From Loxodes magnus (Eukaryota > Ciliophora > Karyorelictea > Loxodida > Loxodidae): a stretch of DNA of 64,000 nucleotides. Position 1 is the stretch's first letter. Each line of letters begins with the position of its first letter. The position numbers and the translations under genes were made by a program. The stretch covers positions 434,001 through 498,000 of the forward strand of contig CAMPDV010000116.1 of NCBI GenBank assembly GCA_946699065.1. The letters are read 5' to 3'. Positions 25,976 through 37,678 of the stretch are shown here, in pieces. Under the pieces are notes generated by a model. It had not been told where the DNA came from, made no database searches, and saw nothing but the letters and a program-made list of their open reading frames with translations.

Positions 25976-27523
25976 ATGAAATCTTCAAATACTATAATAT
26001 AAATTAATCTCGAAGTAGGAGTTAAAGCTTTCTTTCAAATATTACTTAATCTTATTGCTTAAAACATCGGTTCTTCTATAGTCACCAGTTTTTTATGATA
26101 GCATCATATTAAAAGATTTTAATTTTATTAAGCTGCTATTAAAGGTCACAAAAGGTTTAATTACTTAAGCTATTTTAAGAATATAGCAAATAGGCTTACA
26201 ATTAAAGTACTATAGTTAGTTTGATTAACTGCATAAGATTATTTAATAGTACTCTTCTTTCTTTATTTAAAAGCTTCTTACTATTTCCTTTATTTATTAA
26301 CTTAGTATCTGAGTGTATCGATAATAGAAAACTAAAAATGGTTAGATAATGCAACTATAAGTATGAAGAAGGTGAGTTTGTTGTATAATAATGAGAAATT
26401 AGAATGCTTTCTTTACTAGCCAAGAAATTTAGCATTATAGATATTAATGCTTTACTTAAATATTGGATTATTTATTATAAATTTAGCTTACTAATCTTTA
26501 TTCATTCGTTTAAATGAGAATTAAATATAATATAATTATCTACATTTAGGAACATAGAAATACCCTTCTAATTAACTTGTGACTTATTTGAGATTCATTA
26601 ATCTGCTTATCGCTTTTTATACTTAGCTTAAACACTTCTAGGATATAAACAATTTGTTTAACTTAGTTACTTACTATATCTAGCAGATGTATAGATATTA
26701 CTTAAAAAGTACGAAACTTGAAGATTTAAAGAGCATAATTTTACTATTTAGGAATTCTATAAAGCTTTAGTATTATGAACAGACTATAATATCTAAATAT
26801 AATTTCTTAGGCTATTTTTATTAAATAAAGGATTTAATAATTATTGCTTCTAGTTTAGCTATAAATAATATGTCTATACAATCCTTAGATACTTATAAAA
26901 GCATAGGATATAGGTATCAACAGTCTTAGCCATATTTTATTGATTGTATTTAGCTTTAATTACATGAAAAAGGTAAATTTAATGAAACTAGAAAAAGCAG
27001 ATAAAAGCTTATTCTTTAGTATTATTTAGATGCTATAATATCCATAAATCTTCAATATCTTAATAAGGTGCTTTTACTATGAGCTGCTGCAGTTTTTGCT
27101 TTAGTGCCTTTAATATCCACAGCTAATAAAGCTGTTCTATTTTTATGGATTTTAGGATAAACATTAGACTGACTAAAGTATACAAATGTGAAACTTTACT
27201 GAAATAACTACTGGTAAACTATAATCTTAGTATAAAAGCTTGAAAATTTAGCTTAAAAGAAATAAATTGAAAGTACACTATTTAAAAAGCATAAAGAGCA
27301 TGCTACTCAAAATAAGGTTTACATAAGTAATTTATTTGCTTTAAATACTCTATGTAAGTTCTGTGAGATGCAAGCTTAAAAGATATGCTATTAATAGGTT
27401 ATCAACTAGATATAGTAAGAAGTAGGAAACTAATATACTTAGCTATTTAATTATCATTAAACTTGGGATTTTAAGGAAAGTAATAATTAAAATACCATTT
27501 AGTTAAAGGAAATAGGAATATGA
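25976..27523 (+). CDS. Possible membrane protein in an AT-rich island
   Basis: ATG at 25976 to TGA at 27521-27523, 515 codons, in the same frame as the end of the preceding channel gene. It has no TGA between 26225 and 27082, whereas plus frame 1 has seven there. The start (TIIQINLEVGVKAFFQILLN) and end (WAAAVFALVPLISTANKAV, then a charged stretch) have some G-starting codons; the middle is uninformative. Several hydrophobic segments suggest a multi-pass protein. It fits neatly between neighbours (144 and 113 bp), but no family is recognised. Confidence 0.35.
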
Positions 27524-27636
27524 AGTTTAATAAGGCTTTTTTTCTTAAATCCTTCCATATCAAATATCTTTTTATTCAAATTCAAAGATCTAACGGAAAT
27601 GAATTTTGAATTTTAAATATTTAATCCGTTAGGAAA

Positions 27637-28908
27637 ATGCAAGGAATGCAGTCCGTTCAGGATACTAATTTAATTAAGACTTACTAAAAAAGCTTAAATC
27701 GGCTCAATTTGAATTATTAAGTTCAGAAGCTGTACTAAAAAAATGATTGCACTTTAATAGCTGAAGTCACTTAGAAGGCTAAAGGAGAAAATGAATCTTA
27801 AGAATTTATTGTGAAATCAATAAATCTTGCTTAGATAGACCCAAGAGTTTAATACTGAGAAGTAAAAACTATTCCAGAACTCAAAATCCATGAAGAAGCC
27901 TCCTGCTTTTGTCCTTAAGTGTGCTAATTAATAGACTACAAAATAGATAACTCATTTAATATTGTTCATATAGTTCTAGAAAAGGGAAGCCATTCCTTAT
28001 GGGATGATGTTAAAACCAAATTTGAATCCAAATAAAAATGAAAATTCTGAGATTTGATGAAGTTTATTGGAAATACTATTTAGCTTTTTAAAACTCTCTA
28101 ATTAATAGGAATCGCTCATAAGGATATCAAGCTGTCTAATTTTGTATATTTCGATAATTAAAAAATTTATAAACTAATTGACTTCGGAATTAGTCAGGAC
28201 TGAACCAATTTTTAAACTAAAGAAAAAGAAAATAGAATAAGTACTATAAGCTATTTATCACCTTACAGCTTATAATAACTACAGCAAAATGTTTGATAAT
28301 AAGAACCAGATTTTAGCAAAACTTTTAAGCAAGACGTTTATAGTTTGGGAGTTGTTTTCCTATAATTAGCTACTATCTTTGATGTTGGTACTACTAAAGT
28401 AAATGAAGACTAAAATCTGTGCTAATAACAGACAAATCTAATTAAAGAGCTATATCCATAAGTCAGTTCCAAAATTATAAGCTAATTAACTAGCATTTTA
28501 AAATGCATGCTTTCTCCTTAAGAACAGCGACCTGATTTTATAATGCTGGATAAAATTTATTCTCAATTTTAAGGATAAATTACCTTAAAAGATATAAAAA
28601 GCTTTCAAGAAAGCAACACCAATGAAGAGCTAGGAATAAAATAAGAGAGATTAGATTTATCAATTTATAACTTAAGAATTAATAGCTCAGAATAAGAAAA
28701 TAAAGAGGCAGAAATTAAAGAAACGAAGGAAACAAGTTAACCTAAAGTTTTAAACCAAAAAAGAGACAGTGAGTTCAATAATAGCTTCAAAAGGTCATTC
28801 GAAGAAATAGAAGACAACAATTATTAACTGCGTTAACTTGTAGTACAAAACATAAGCTTTCCTATCAAAAAGAGGAGAATTGACGTTAATAAATATTTAA
28901 GCTTATGA
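27637..28908 (+). CDS. Divergent protein kinase with a degenerate glycine loop
   Basis: ATG at 27637 (upstream in-frame TGA at 27607) to TGA at 28906-28908, 423 residues, no intron. ATP-site lysine in EFIVKSI (residue 60), catalytic loop AHKDIKLSNFV (HKD in place of HRD, Asp at about 163), KLIDFGISQDW (DFG Asp at about 182), SYLSPYS in the APE position, QDVYSLGVVFLQLA for subdomain IX, and QRPDF for the conserved Arg. The usual GxGxxG loop before residue 60 is not recognisable (YQKNDCTLIAEV). The catalytic Lys and both Asp are present, so it may be active. The C-terminal 140 residues are Gln/Glu-rich with a basic end (FPIKKRRIDVNKYL). No specific kinase group assigned. Confidence 0.86.
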
Positions 28909-29224
28909 GTTAAAGCTTTTTTAGCTTCTTAAGAAATAAGGCTAGAACTTTTATTAATTAATAATTAATAGAATAAAATACTTTAATATAACTAAATCAC
29001 TATAAGCTATGGCTTATATATACCTCTCTGCCTTGGTTTCGAATTTAAAAGTACTATGAAGGAGAAAGAAATTCATTTAATTATATTTTTTATATGTGAT
29101 ACTTAATATATCTAATAGGTATTAGGTTTATTGCATTAAAAGATATAAATCATTTATAGTAATAAGAATATTATAATTTCTATATCAATCTATTTAAATA
29201 TATATGATAGATACTAAACAAATA

Positions 29225-30850
29225 TCATTTTTTAATCATATCACCTACTGATATATTCTTCTCGTGTGCTACATAAAGCATAGTCATCGTTTTCATTTTA
29301 TGTGTCCACTCTTTCTTCTCCTCTTGAGCTATGCATTTATCTAACTCTTAATTCAGTCTGTTAAAAGGCACTTTTTCAATTAAATTAGAAAGTTTCTTTT
29401 TTCCTTCTTAAAGATCAATTGGAATGAATTGTTTTATTTCTAAAGGAGTATCTTGATCAAATTCTATGTATTATTTAGCTTATTTTATTGGCGAAGTTTG
29501 ATTGAATTATTAATCGAATATCATATCTTCATTTTCATATTTGCTATATATTTATCGTATCTACCTTCTCCTCTAATACTTATTAATAAAATCTAAACCC
29601 ATTTAAGAAGCCCCTAATAGAATGTCTAGTATTTGCTATGGCATTACATTTTTTTAAATCTCTTTTTCGGATACTGAATTTATGAACTAATGAAAGTCTT
29701 TAGCTTACTTAACAGAGGTTGCACAATTAAACTCTTTTACCAATGAGTCTATTTTATTTCTAGTACTTCCCTTCATTTCTTTAGTAAAATCCAAAGAATT
29801 TTTCAATGGCTTGGATTTATTCTAATTAAGTACTTCTTCACAATACTTGTTATTACTATTAAGGAACTCAAGATGGTAGTGATTTTAATTTGTAGAATTA
29901 TATTGTTATCTTAAGTTTGACTGATTTTCACTTAATTATATTTCGTCATTTTAACTTTAAAAAAGTACATCCTCTAATATTTTTTTAATGTCTTGTGATT
30001 CTTATTCTTTCTAGAAAAAATACTTTTGAAGCTTAGGATTTCCAATTCGTTTAAAGATTTATTTGTTATACAAATCATTTATCAGTTCGTACTCTTATGG
30101 AAAATCCTGACTAGTTAAAATGTTAGTTTCGCTGTCATTTAACTAAAAGCTTTCTTACTTTTATGGATCGATGTTATAGATTTCCTTGTCATTATAATTT
30201 AAAATGTAGACATTGGTTCTTGAGAACGTTTATTGCTTGCTATATAAGAAGAAAGTTTAGATATTGTCAATAGCATATATTTGACTTATATTTTACTGCT
30301 ATTATGCTTTATTACTAGGATTGTTCTGCTAATCGTTATAGAAATCAACAAGATCACTACTCTTCTTAATCTAATCTCTTGTAGTCAATGTTGATTTACC
30401 TTTTTACAGATTGATGGGTTAAGCAGTTTTTACCTTTTATTCTTGATTCTATTTTTCTTCCTCTTATTTGATGGTATAGAGGTTGCTTATAAAAGAGTCA
30501 ATTTTTTATTTTAGAAGATTTATCTTCTTAAAGAATATTAATTTGCTATATTCAGTTGCTTATGAAATAAGAGATCAGTAGTCCTAATCAGTGCAATTTT
30601 CGTTTTCCTAAACAAACTAAGCGAAGTAATTGATAATATTATTGCTTGGCTCGAAAATAGTTTTAATCACCTCTCTTTACATTTTCTACCCATTTACTAG
30701 CTTACATTGCTGCTCTAATTAGAACTTTAACTCTTAATGAGAAAGCTCATTCAAATTAATCTGAGAATGCTGCTGTTCTTATGATAGTTTTACACGGACA
30801 TTCTGCTATTTCTAACTAATCTTAGGCCTTTCTTCAACACAGTACAACAT
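29225..30850 (-). CDS. Unrecognised Q/N-rich protein
   Basis: ATG at 30848-30850 to TGA at 29225-29227, 541 residues in one unbroken frame with only one TGA-Trp (DYWSLIS). About one residue in six is Gln, mostly TAA/TAG. The C-terminal 150 residues look folded and helical (MPQQILDILLGASQMGLDFI, then KEWTHKMKTMTMLYVAHEKN). No membrane segment. Composition contrasts with the AT-rich sequence on either side. No family recognised. The lysine kinase gene and this gene converge with about 315 bp between stops. Confidence 0.8.
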
Positions 30851-31175
30851 CCCGGGATAATTAAAGAGTATTATTTGAAATTTAGAAAATTAATAAATAG
30901 CCAAATCTCATTAAACTCAACTACTTATCTATTTAAAATCAGACTATCACTCTATTCTATATATTGCTAATTATATTACTAAGTTAGAAAATATACTAGC
31001 AGCTACATTATGAGGCTAATTATAATAGTTATTAGGTAGTCTTTTGCATTAATAAATAGGACTTCAAGCCAATAGATAGATAGCTAATCTATCTTTGCTT
31101 TAGATTTTAAGAAATACCTTAACTGCATGAATTAGCTATTTGATTTTTTCCAATACTCTCTTACATAAGGAAAGA

Positions 31176-31736
31176 ATGGAGCCCTTCAGAACAATATGGA
31201 TATTAAATGGTTTAATGAGCAGGTAGGTAGCTTTCTTACTTGTAGCTTTCTTAATAAAAGAAATAATTTTTGGTATTATTAAATTAGCATTCTTAATTAT
31301 TACCTTTTGAGCTGTACTTAAGTATCAATTGTTTATAGTTATATATAAAGGATATAATATAGTTAAAAATAGAATCATGCAAAGATGCTAAATCATCTTA
31401 CTTTAGCAAACTGTTGGTGATTTGATTCTATCAAGCTTGGTTATTAAACATTGCTAGATCTGCTTTTAGATAATCTATATATTAAGCTTTAAATTAATAA
31501 GAATAGAGCATACTTCTAGTATTCAGTATTGGAGACTAAATATGTAGGTGTTATAAACATTTAGCAATCTAAAGTATATCGTTACTTAGTTGTTCTAATA
31601 GTTGCTTCTAATGTTAACTATTAAGATATAAAAAGAATGAAGTTATTACTAAAAAACTATCTATACTATTAATTAGCTTTAAACCATCTTAGAATTAAAG
31701 AAGAAAGCTAATTTAATTAGCATATGCTTTAAGTGA
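31176..31736 (+). CDS. Possible small multi-pass membrane protein
   Basis: ATG at 31176 to TGA at 31734-31736, 186 codons with two TGA read as Trp. Near the start are back-to-back hydrophobic segments (QVAFLLVAFLIKEIIFGIIK, AFLIITFWAVLKYQLFIVIY). The antisense strand also gives an open Q/K-rich frame, so the hydrophobic reading may be an artefact of AT-rich DNA. The rest of the 30851-31811 interval holds nothing I can support. Confidence 0.28.
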
Positions 31737-31811
31737 TTAAATTAATTTTAGATAGTAAAAAGTTGAATTAAATAATAATAAATTAAGCTAATACTAGCTT
31801 TCTCTTCAATC

Positions 31812-33204
31812 ATGACTAGCACTTAAACTACTGACATTACTGAAAGGCAAGTTTTCTGGAATGGAGTCAAAACTGTAATAGCTGGAGGCTTGCTATTTAG
31901 CATACTTGGGCATGCATATTTATTTGGGACTAATGAGATTTACATAACTTCTTATTTGAAGCATTTTGATCCAGATGTGACTTTAAATGATACTTATATC
32001 ACTTAACCATCTACTTAAATCTTTTGCACTATTTTTATCTTTTTTGGAGTAATTATAACTAGAAAAATTGGCTATAAAACAAGTGCTTTTATATCCCTTT
32101 TACTAATATTGATTGCTTAACTCTTGCTATTTATCTCCACTAATTGAATTTTTTTCATATTCTTTTACGTTCTAGCAATAGGATCGGCAAATGGATTAGT
32201 TTGAGTATCTCTTTTAGAATGCGGGTGGGCTTATTTTCCATGAATTAAAGCAAGGATTACAGGATTATGCACATTGAACGCTCCTTTATGAGCTTTTTTT
32301 TATGCAATGCTATGTACTTGAATAGTTAATCCTGAAAATAAATTGCCTACTATTGAAGAAAATGTAGGTGCTGCTACTTATAAGTACTTTGAAATTGATA
32401 TATCGCAAAACGTCCTAAAAATGTTTACAGTTTTATTCATCATTTACAGTATTTTAGGAGTGATTGGCGTTTATCTTTTACGCTATCCTTCATAAGAAGA
32501 GATTGTGATAATACAAGCTAAAGAAGAAAGAATATTATAAGAGAGATAAAACTCGCTTTAATAACCATTACTATAAAAGGACTAAGTAGGATGTGTATCT
32601 GTTTCTTAAGGTGTTTTTAGTACCAAATTTCTGCTTATATTCATAATGTGCTTATTTTCTAGCAGTTATGCAATTTTTGTAAATGCCATATAAAAAAATT
32701 TCGCTATTAACTTCATAAAAGATGATAACTTTTTGACTTTCGTTGGTGCACTTTCACAAATCTTCAATGGAATAATGAGAATACCTTTGACCTACCTAAT
32801 GGATTTGAAAGGCTTTTCAGTAGTTTACAAAATGATTATAATAATTTAGATTATTTGTGTTGGACTAATCTACTTTAGTGTAGCTTACAAAGGAATATAC
32901 CTTATTATTATCTGCTCAACTCTTTCTTGCTTAGGTGGACATTATGCTATTTTTCCTTCTCTAAACGTAGAACTTTTTGGAAAGGAAAAAGGACCTCAGA
33001 TTTATGGAATTTTCACTTATAGTTATTTAACATCCGCACTTTTAGGAATTTTCTTTGTGAAAACTGTTCTTCCTGTAAGATTTTATACAGATAACTGGAT
33101 ATCTAACGCTTTTTATGCTTTTCCTTGCTCTAAATTTTTTATCTTTATTCCTTCTTCAAATATTTAACTCTAAAGCTTACAAAAGCATAAAGAAGATAGA
33201 ATGA
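31812..33204 (+). CDS. Major facilitator superfamily transporter (first of a tandem pair)
   Basis: ATG at 31812 to TGA at 33202-33204 with a 16-nt intron (33075-33090), 458 residues. Twelve predicted helices in two halves around a cytosolic loop with acidic/Gln residues (QAKEERILQERQNS). MFS hallmarks include the loop TRKIGYKTSA between helices 2 and 3, and the C-terminal GKEKGPQIYGIF and GGHYAIFPSL blocks that resemble oxalate/formate antiporter and monocarboxylate-type carriers. The substrate is not deducible. Trp is TGA in many membrane segments (NWIFF, LWAFF). It is about 60 percent alike by eye to the next gene, including the intron position before the last helix, so the two arose by tandem duplication. 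Confidence 0.9.
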
Positions 33205-33857
33205 GAGAAGCTAGTAATTAATTAACTTTAAATACTTAATTTAAATCTTACTTAATTGGGTATAAGTTCATAACTCCATTCTAAGTCTGTATACTGCTCT
33301 CACTTTAGACTACTAATGATAGACTGTTTTTTAGCTTTTATTTAATCAAGGTACGTTTAAATAAATTCTAAGTATTATTTATATAACTAGACACTTTTTA
33401 GTGTAGTTTTACCATTCTATTTCCTCAAATTACAGATAATATTAAATGATTATCTTATCTTGCTTAGGTTATGATTTTTCTATTGCTTTAATCATAAATC
33501 TTTTTTTCGTTTCGAAGGCTTAATTTTAGCTTCTTATTTCTTAATGAAAGCATATAAATTATATCTAGTAAAGGAATAGAAGGAGATTAAATAGGTTAAT
33601 TTAGAGAGCTCTGCTTAACTTTATCCTTTAATTTTCCTTTGGAGTATAAAACTTTACAGTGATTTAGTTCCAATTTTAAACTGAATAAGTTACTATCCTA
33701 CGAGTATATTGCAGCTTACAACTCACTCTCTAGAATATTATACAGTAAAAGCATATAACATAAAGCAACCATAAAGTTACTGCATTTAATTGTTTTTGAT
33801 ATAGTTATGATTATTAGTTAATTTAAATAAATACTCTACCTTTAATATTTCAACGAA
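33205..33857. other. Spacer between tandem transporters with an open frame
   Basis: About 650 bases. An ATG at 33201 overlaps the first transporter's stop, and its frame is the same as the second transporter's frame, interrupted only by TGA at about 33445 and 33660. It could encode a separate 150-residue product ending at the second TGA or be an upstream untranslated region. Composition does not decide. Confidence 0.35.
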
Positions 33858-35255
33858 ATGTAAAGCTAACTTACTGGAGGACCTAGTGAGAAGCAAGTCT
33901 TTTAAAATGGAATAAAAACGATTATAAGTACTTGCTTACTTTACAGCATTATAGGGAATGATTATCTTTATGGAACTATTGAAATCTACATAGTATCTTA
34001 TCTAAAGCATTTTGACCCTAATGTCACACTAAACGATACTTATATAACTTTGCCCTCAGTACAAATAGTAATAACTTTTCTTACAGTTTTTGGTATTGTT
34101 TTAACTAGGAAAATAGGTTATACCGTAAGTGCTATTATTACTGTTTGCTTTGTTTTGTTTTCTTAGTTTCTGATATTTATAGCGGCCAGTAATTGAAAGC
34201 TTTTTATCTTTCTGTATGTCTTTTCAATTGGTAGTGCTTATGGACTTATGTAGTTTCCACTTTTATAATGCTGTTGGGCTTATTTTCCTTGGAATAAAGG
34301 AAAAATTTCAGGAATATGCTAGTTAAATCTACCATTATGAGCATTTTTCTATGCTATACTATGTACTTATATTGTCAATCCTGAAAATAAACTACCTTCT
34401 ATTGAGGAAAATGTAGGAGCAGCTACTTACAAATACTTTGATTTCGAAGTAGCCTAAAATGTACCAAAAATGTTTATATTGATTATCATTATTTACTCTA
34501 TATCAGGATTGGCAGGATTACTGCTCTTACATTATCCTTCTAACGAAGAATAAATAGTAATAGATCAAAAGGAGTAAAGACTAAAGTAAGAGAAAGAAGA
34601 TTCTCTAAAATAGCCTTTAATAGAAAAAACCCAAGTCTAATATACTTCCGTCTCTTAGGGAGTATTCAGTCTTAAGTTTCTATTGCTATTCTTAATGAAT
34701 ACACTGTCTATTAGTTTCTGCCTTTTTACGAATGCAGTATAAAAGAATTTTGCAATAGTGTATATAAATGATGACAACTTTTTATCTATAGTTGGAGCTG
34801 TTTCTTAGATTTTTAATGGAGTAATGAGAATACCTTTAACATGGTGAATGGATAAAGTAGGATTTATTCCAGTTTACAGACTAATACTTATAATATAAAT
34901 AGCATGCTCAATACTAATTTAGCCCTGCGTAGAATATAAGGGAATCTATTTACTGATTATATGTTTAACTTTATCATGCTTAGGTGGCCATTATGCTATG
35001 TTTCAGCCTATCTTTTTAGATTTTTTCGGTAAAGAAAAAGGTCCCCAAATATACGGAATATTTTGCTACAGCTATTTGCTTTCTTCAGCTATAGGGATAA
35101 TCTTCGTGAAAATAATACTCCCAGTAAGCAATTAAATACAGATCTCTGGATATTTTATGTTGTTTATGCTATACATTTTTATGAATATATTAGCCTTCAT
35201 TTTATTGCTAATATTCACATAAAAAGCAGCACAAAATGTAGAGAAAGCTGAATGA
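33858..35255 (+). CDS. Major facilitator superfamily transporter (second of a tandem pair)
   Basis: ATG at 33858 to TGA at 35253-35255 with an 18-nt intron (35124-35141), 459 residues. It aligns along its whole length with the preceding carrier: SYLKHFDP.VTLNDTYIT, TRKIGYTVSA, NPENKLPSIEENVGAATYKY, FNGVMRIPLTWWMDKVG and GKEKGPQIYGIF. The intron lies at the same place (after ILP) but differs in length and sequence, so it predates the duplication. Divergence is concentrated in the N-terminus and central loop, which fits specialisation for a different substrate or location. Family and expected role as for the neighbour. Confidence 0.9.
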
Positions 35256-35291
35256 GATGATGTCAATAAATCTATTAAGTTAGCTCAAATT

Positions 35292-35882
35292 ATGAATACT
35301 CTAAGTCCTCTTTCTAATGTTAACCTTTTCTTCCCTTTCTTAAAGCTTAAAGATAAGTTTCTAGTTATAGTATCTATATATCATAAGTCTAGTTATGAGT
35401 TATTTAATCTAATATACGCTATCTTAAATAATGCAATCATTATAGTTATAATATAAATACAGATTTTATTATATCTATGAGAAGGTTAATATTAAGTAAT
35501 CCAAATTACTAATCCTTTAATTTTTTAGATCATATTGGATACCTTAAATCAATAGTTAGGGCTAAATTTTAAAAGAAAAGAATCATCTTAGAACAATAAC
35601 ACTCTAATTACATATCTTTTCTACCTCTTTATTAGAGTAGCTAAACAAAGCTAAATAAATTTAGAGAGTAATTTAAATCCCTTAATAAGAGACTAAGTCT
35701 AATTGCTAGGAATATTGAAGCTAAATTTAGTATTTATATTATAGAATCTTAAACTTTTAAATTAAGACTGCTATATTCTTTACTTTATACTTGCTATGTA
35801 ATCTTTTTTATCTATAAATTAGCAAAATAAAACTTTTATCTACACATAAGGTTTCTAGTATAATAGTAGGATTTAAAAATGA
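35292..35882 (+). CDS. Possible membrane-associated protein, unrecognised
   Basis: ATG at 35292, 36 bp after the transporter stop, to TGA at 35880-35882, 196 codons with one TGA-Trp. It reads MNTLSPLSNVNLFFPFLKLK, a hydrophobic stretch (AILNNAIIIVIIQIQILLYL) and a helical remainder. Codon composition is close to that of non-coding neighbours, so support is modest. Confidence 0.33.
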
Positions 35883-36324
35883 TGCATAGTATTTAATTAA
35901 TTATAGCTATGTATAAGACTTTGTGTGCTTTGGATAAAAATAGTTAAAGATTTATAGAATCCAGACTTTTAAAATAAATTAATCTCTTTCCTAAAGCAAG
36001 AACTTAAATATATTAGTCTTATTTCCATTTTCAACTATAAATACGAACATTAGGAGACTGCAAATGCTTTCAATCTAATTGAAATCAGAATTATCCATAT
36101 CAGACTACAGACTACTTATAGGTTTGATTCTCTTACTTATATATTTCTTGCAAATCTCAAGTTACTTATTATGTAAGCATCTTCTATATCTTTATCTCAG
36201 AACTTAAAAGAGAATTGTTATAAGTGAATATTAAGGTAGTAGATTCCTTAAACCTTAATAATAAGATACCATTATAATATTAAAAGCTCTAATATTAGAA
36301 TAGACTTTATAGTATTAAAATAAA
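35883..36324. other. Intergenic stretch upstream of the kelch gene
   Basis: About 440 AT-rich bases. I see no frame, repeat or regulatory motif that I can support. Confidence 0.4.
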
Positions 36325-37678
36325 ATGGGAAGTTGCTGTTCAAGAGCTTAGAAAGTATAAGAAAAGAGTGTTTATAATAGTGAAAAAGAAAAATTAGCTG
36401 AATAATCTTCAGCCTACAAAGAAAAATAAGAAGTAGAAAGCACTAAATTCGATCAGATTGCTAAAGGGAATTTATCAGATAGAACTAGTGAGAAAAATAC
36501 AGAAATTACAACTCCTAAAGCAAAGAAAAATCAGGTAATATTTAATGTAGAGGAGCTAAGCTTTCCCTAATTAGATGACTTAATCTGTTGAGTTAGTAAG
36601 AAAAAATGTAACTGTCAAAAAAAATGAAATTGGAGAATTTTACGATAGCTTAGAAAGAACTACGAGATATATAACTTCCTAGGATGTAGTAGATTTATAA
36701 AATTTGGTATTTTCATTTAGAATAAATCCACCTTGCTTATTAACTTTTGATATAAAGACCAATGTTTTTAAGGAAACTATAATATAAGGAGTTAATCAGT
36801 TGCCTAGATATGCACGAATGGTAGTTCTAAATAAATTAAAAAAGCTGATTATTATAGGAGGTACTTTAAATTAGCCTCCTCATCATTATCCTTTAAACAC
36901 TGTCTATGAATTTGATTTGAAATAAAACAAACTATCGTAACTACCTTCAATGTCCTATTTTCATATGGGAGCATGCTGCTATGCTTATTGATATAAATAT
37001 ATATATGTTATTGGAGGAATTAATAAAGATTTGAACTTCAGTTGTGAAGCGGAAAGATGAGATATTAACCTGTAAAGATGATATGTAATGCCAAAGCTTT
37101 AATGACCAAGAGCTGATGCGAGTGCTTTAGTTTTAAAGGATAGGGATTAAGTAGAATGAATATATGTATTTGGAGGAATGAGTGGAAATCAATGTACTAA
37201 CGTAATAGAAAGATTAGATACTAACCAATATAATCAATACATACATTCTCCAGACAAGGTTAAAATGCCTCAGTGATAACTACATTCTATTTAACTTCCT
37301 TGCGAATTAACAGCCTTTGCTATTATTCCCCAAGGAGGAAATAGTCTACTTATTTTTGGAGGGAAAACTATAGAAGGCTTCAACTCTGAAATTTTAGTTA
37401 TGGATCTAATGTCTGGAGAATTTTACAGTATAGGTTAAATTTCCTTGCCTGGAATTTATAACGGGCCTTTAACTATTATAGGAGATATAATATGCGTTTT
37501 CGAATGGAAATCTTTAAGCATTAGCATGTATGACATTAAACTTAACATATGGAAGACATTTTCTCCTTAAAGTGTTTAGTTATAATTTGTATTTACCTTT
37601 AAAGTTAAAATGACTTATCTCATTTTAAAATATTACATTTGCTCGTTCATTCTAATTACTAGCTAAATTTAGCTCTGA
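36325..37678 (+). CDS. Kelch-repeat protein with N-myristoylation signal
   Basis: ATG at 36325, a 16-nt intron (36535-36550) and TGA at 37676-37678 give 445 residues. The N-terminus MGSCCSRAQ has Gly2, Cys4/5 and Ser6, the pattern for N-myristoylation plus palmitoylation, so the protein probably sits on a membrane face. After a charged linker come kelch blades with the double-Gly and spaced Tyr/Trp: LIIIGGTLNQPPHH, YIYVIGGINKD with ERWDIN, WIYVFGGMSGNQ, LLIFGGKTIEG. A beta-propeller for protein binding is expected. The intron is certain because both flanking frames are clear. The last 40 residues after KTFSPQ are hydrophobic (MTYLILKYYICSFILI) and may be artefactual if the real end is earlier. 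Confidence 0.86.

Noticed and set aside
35063..35251. Separate 62-residue gene at the end of the second transporter
   Set aside because: It is the wrong-frame reading across the 18-nt intron and last exon of the MFS gene.
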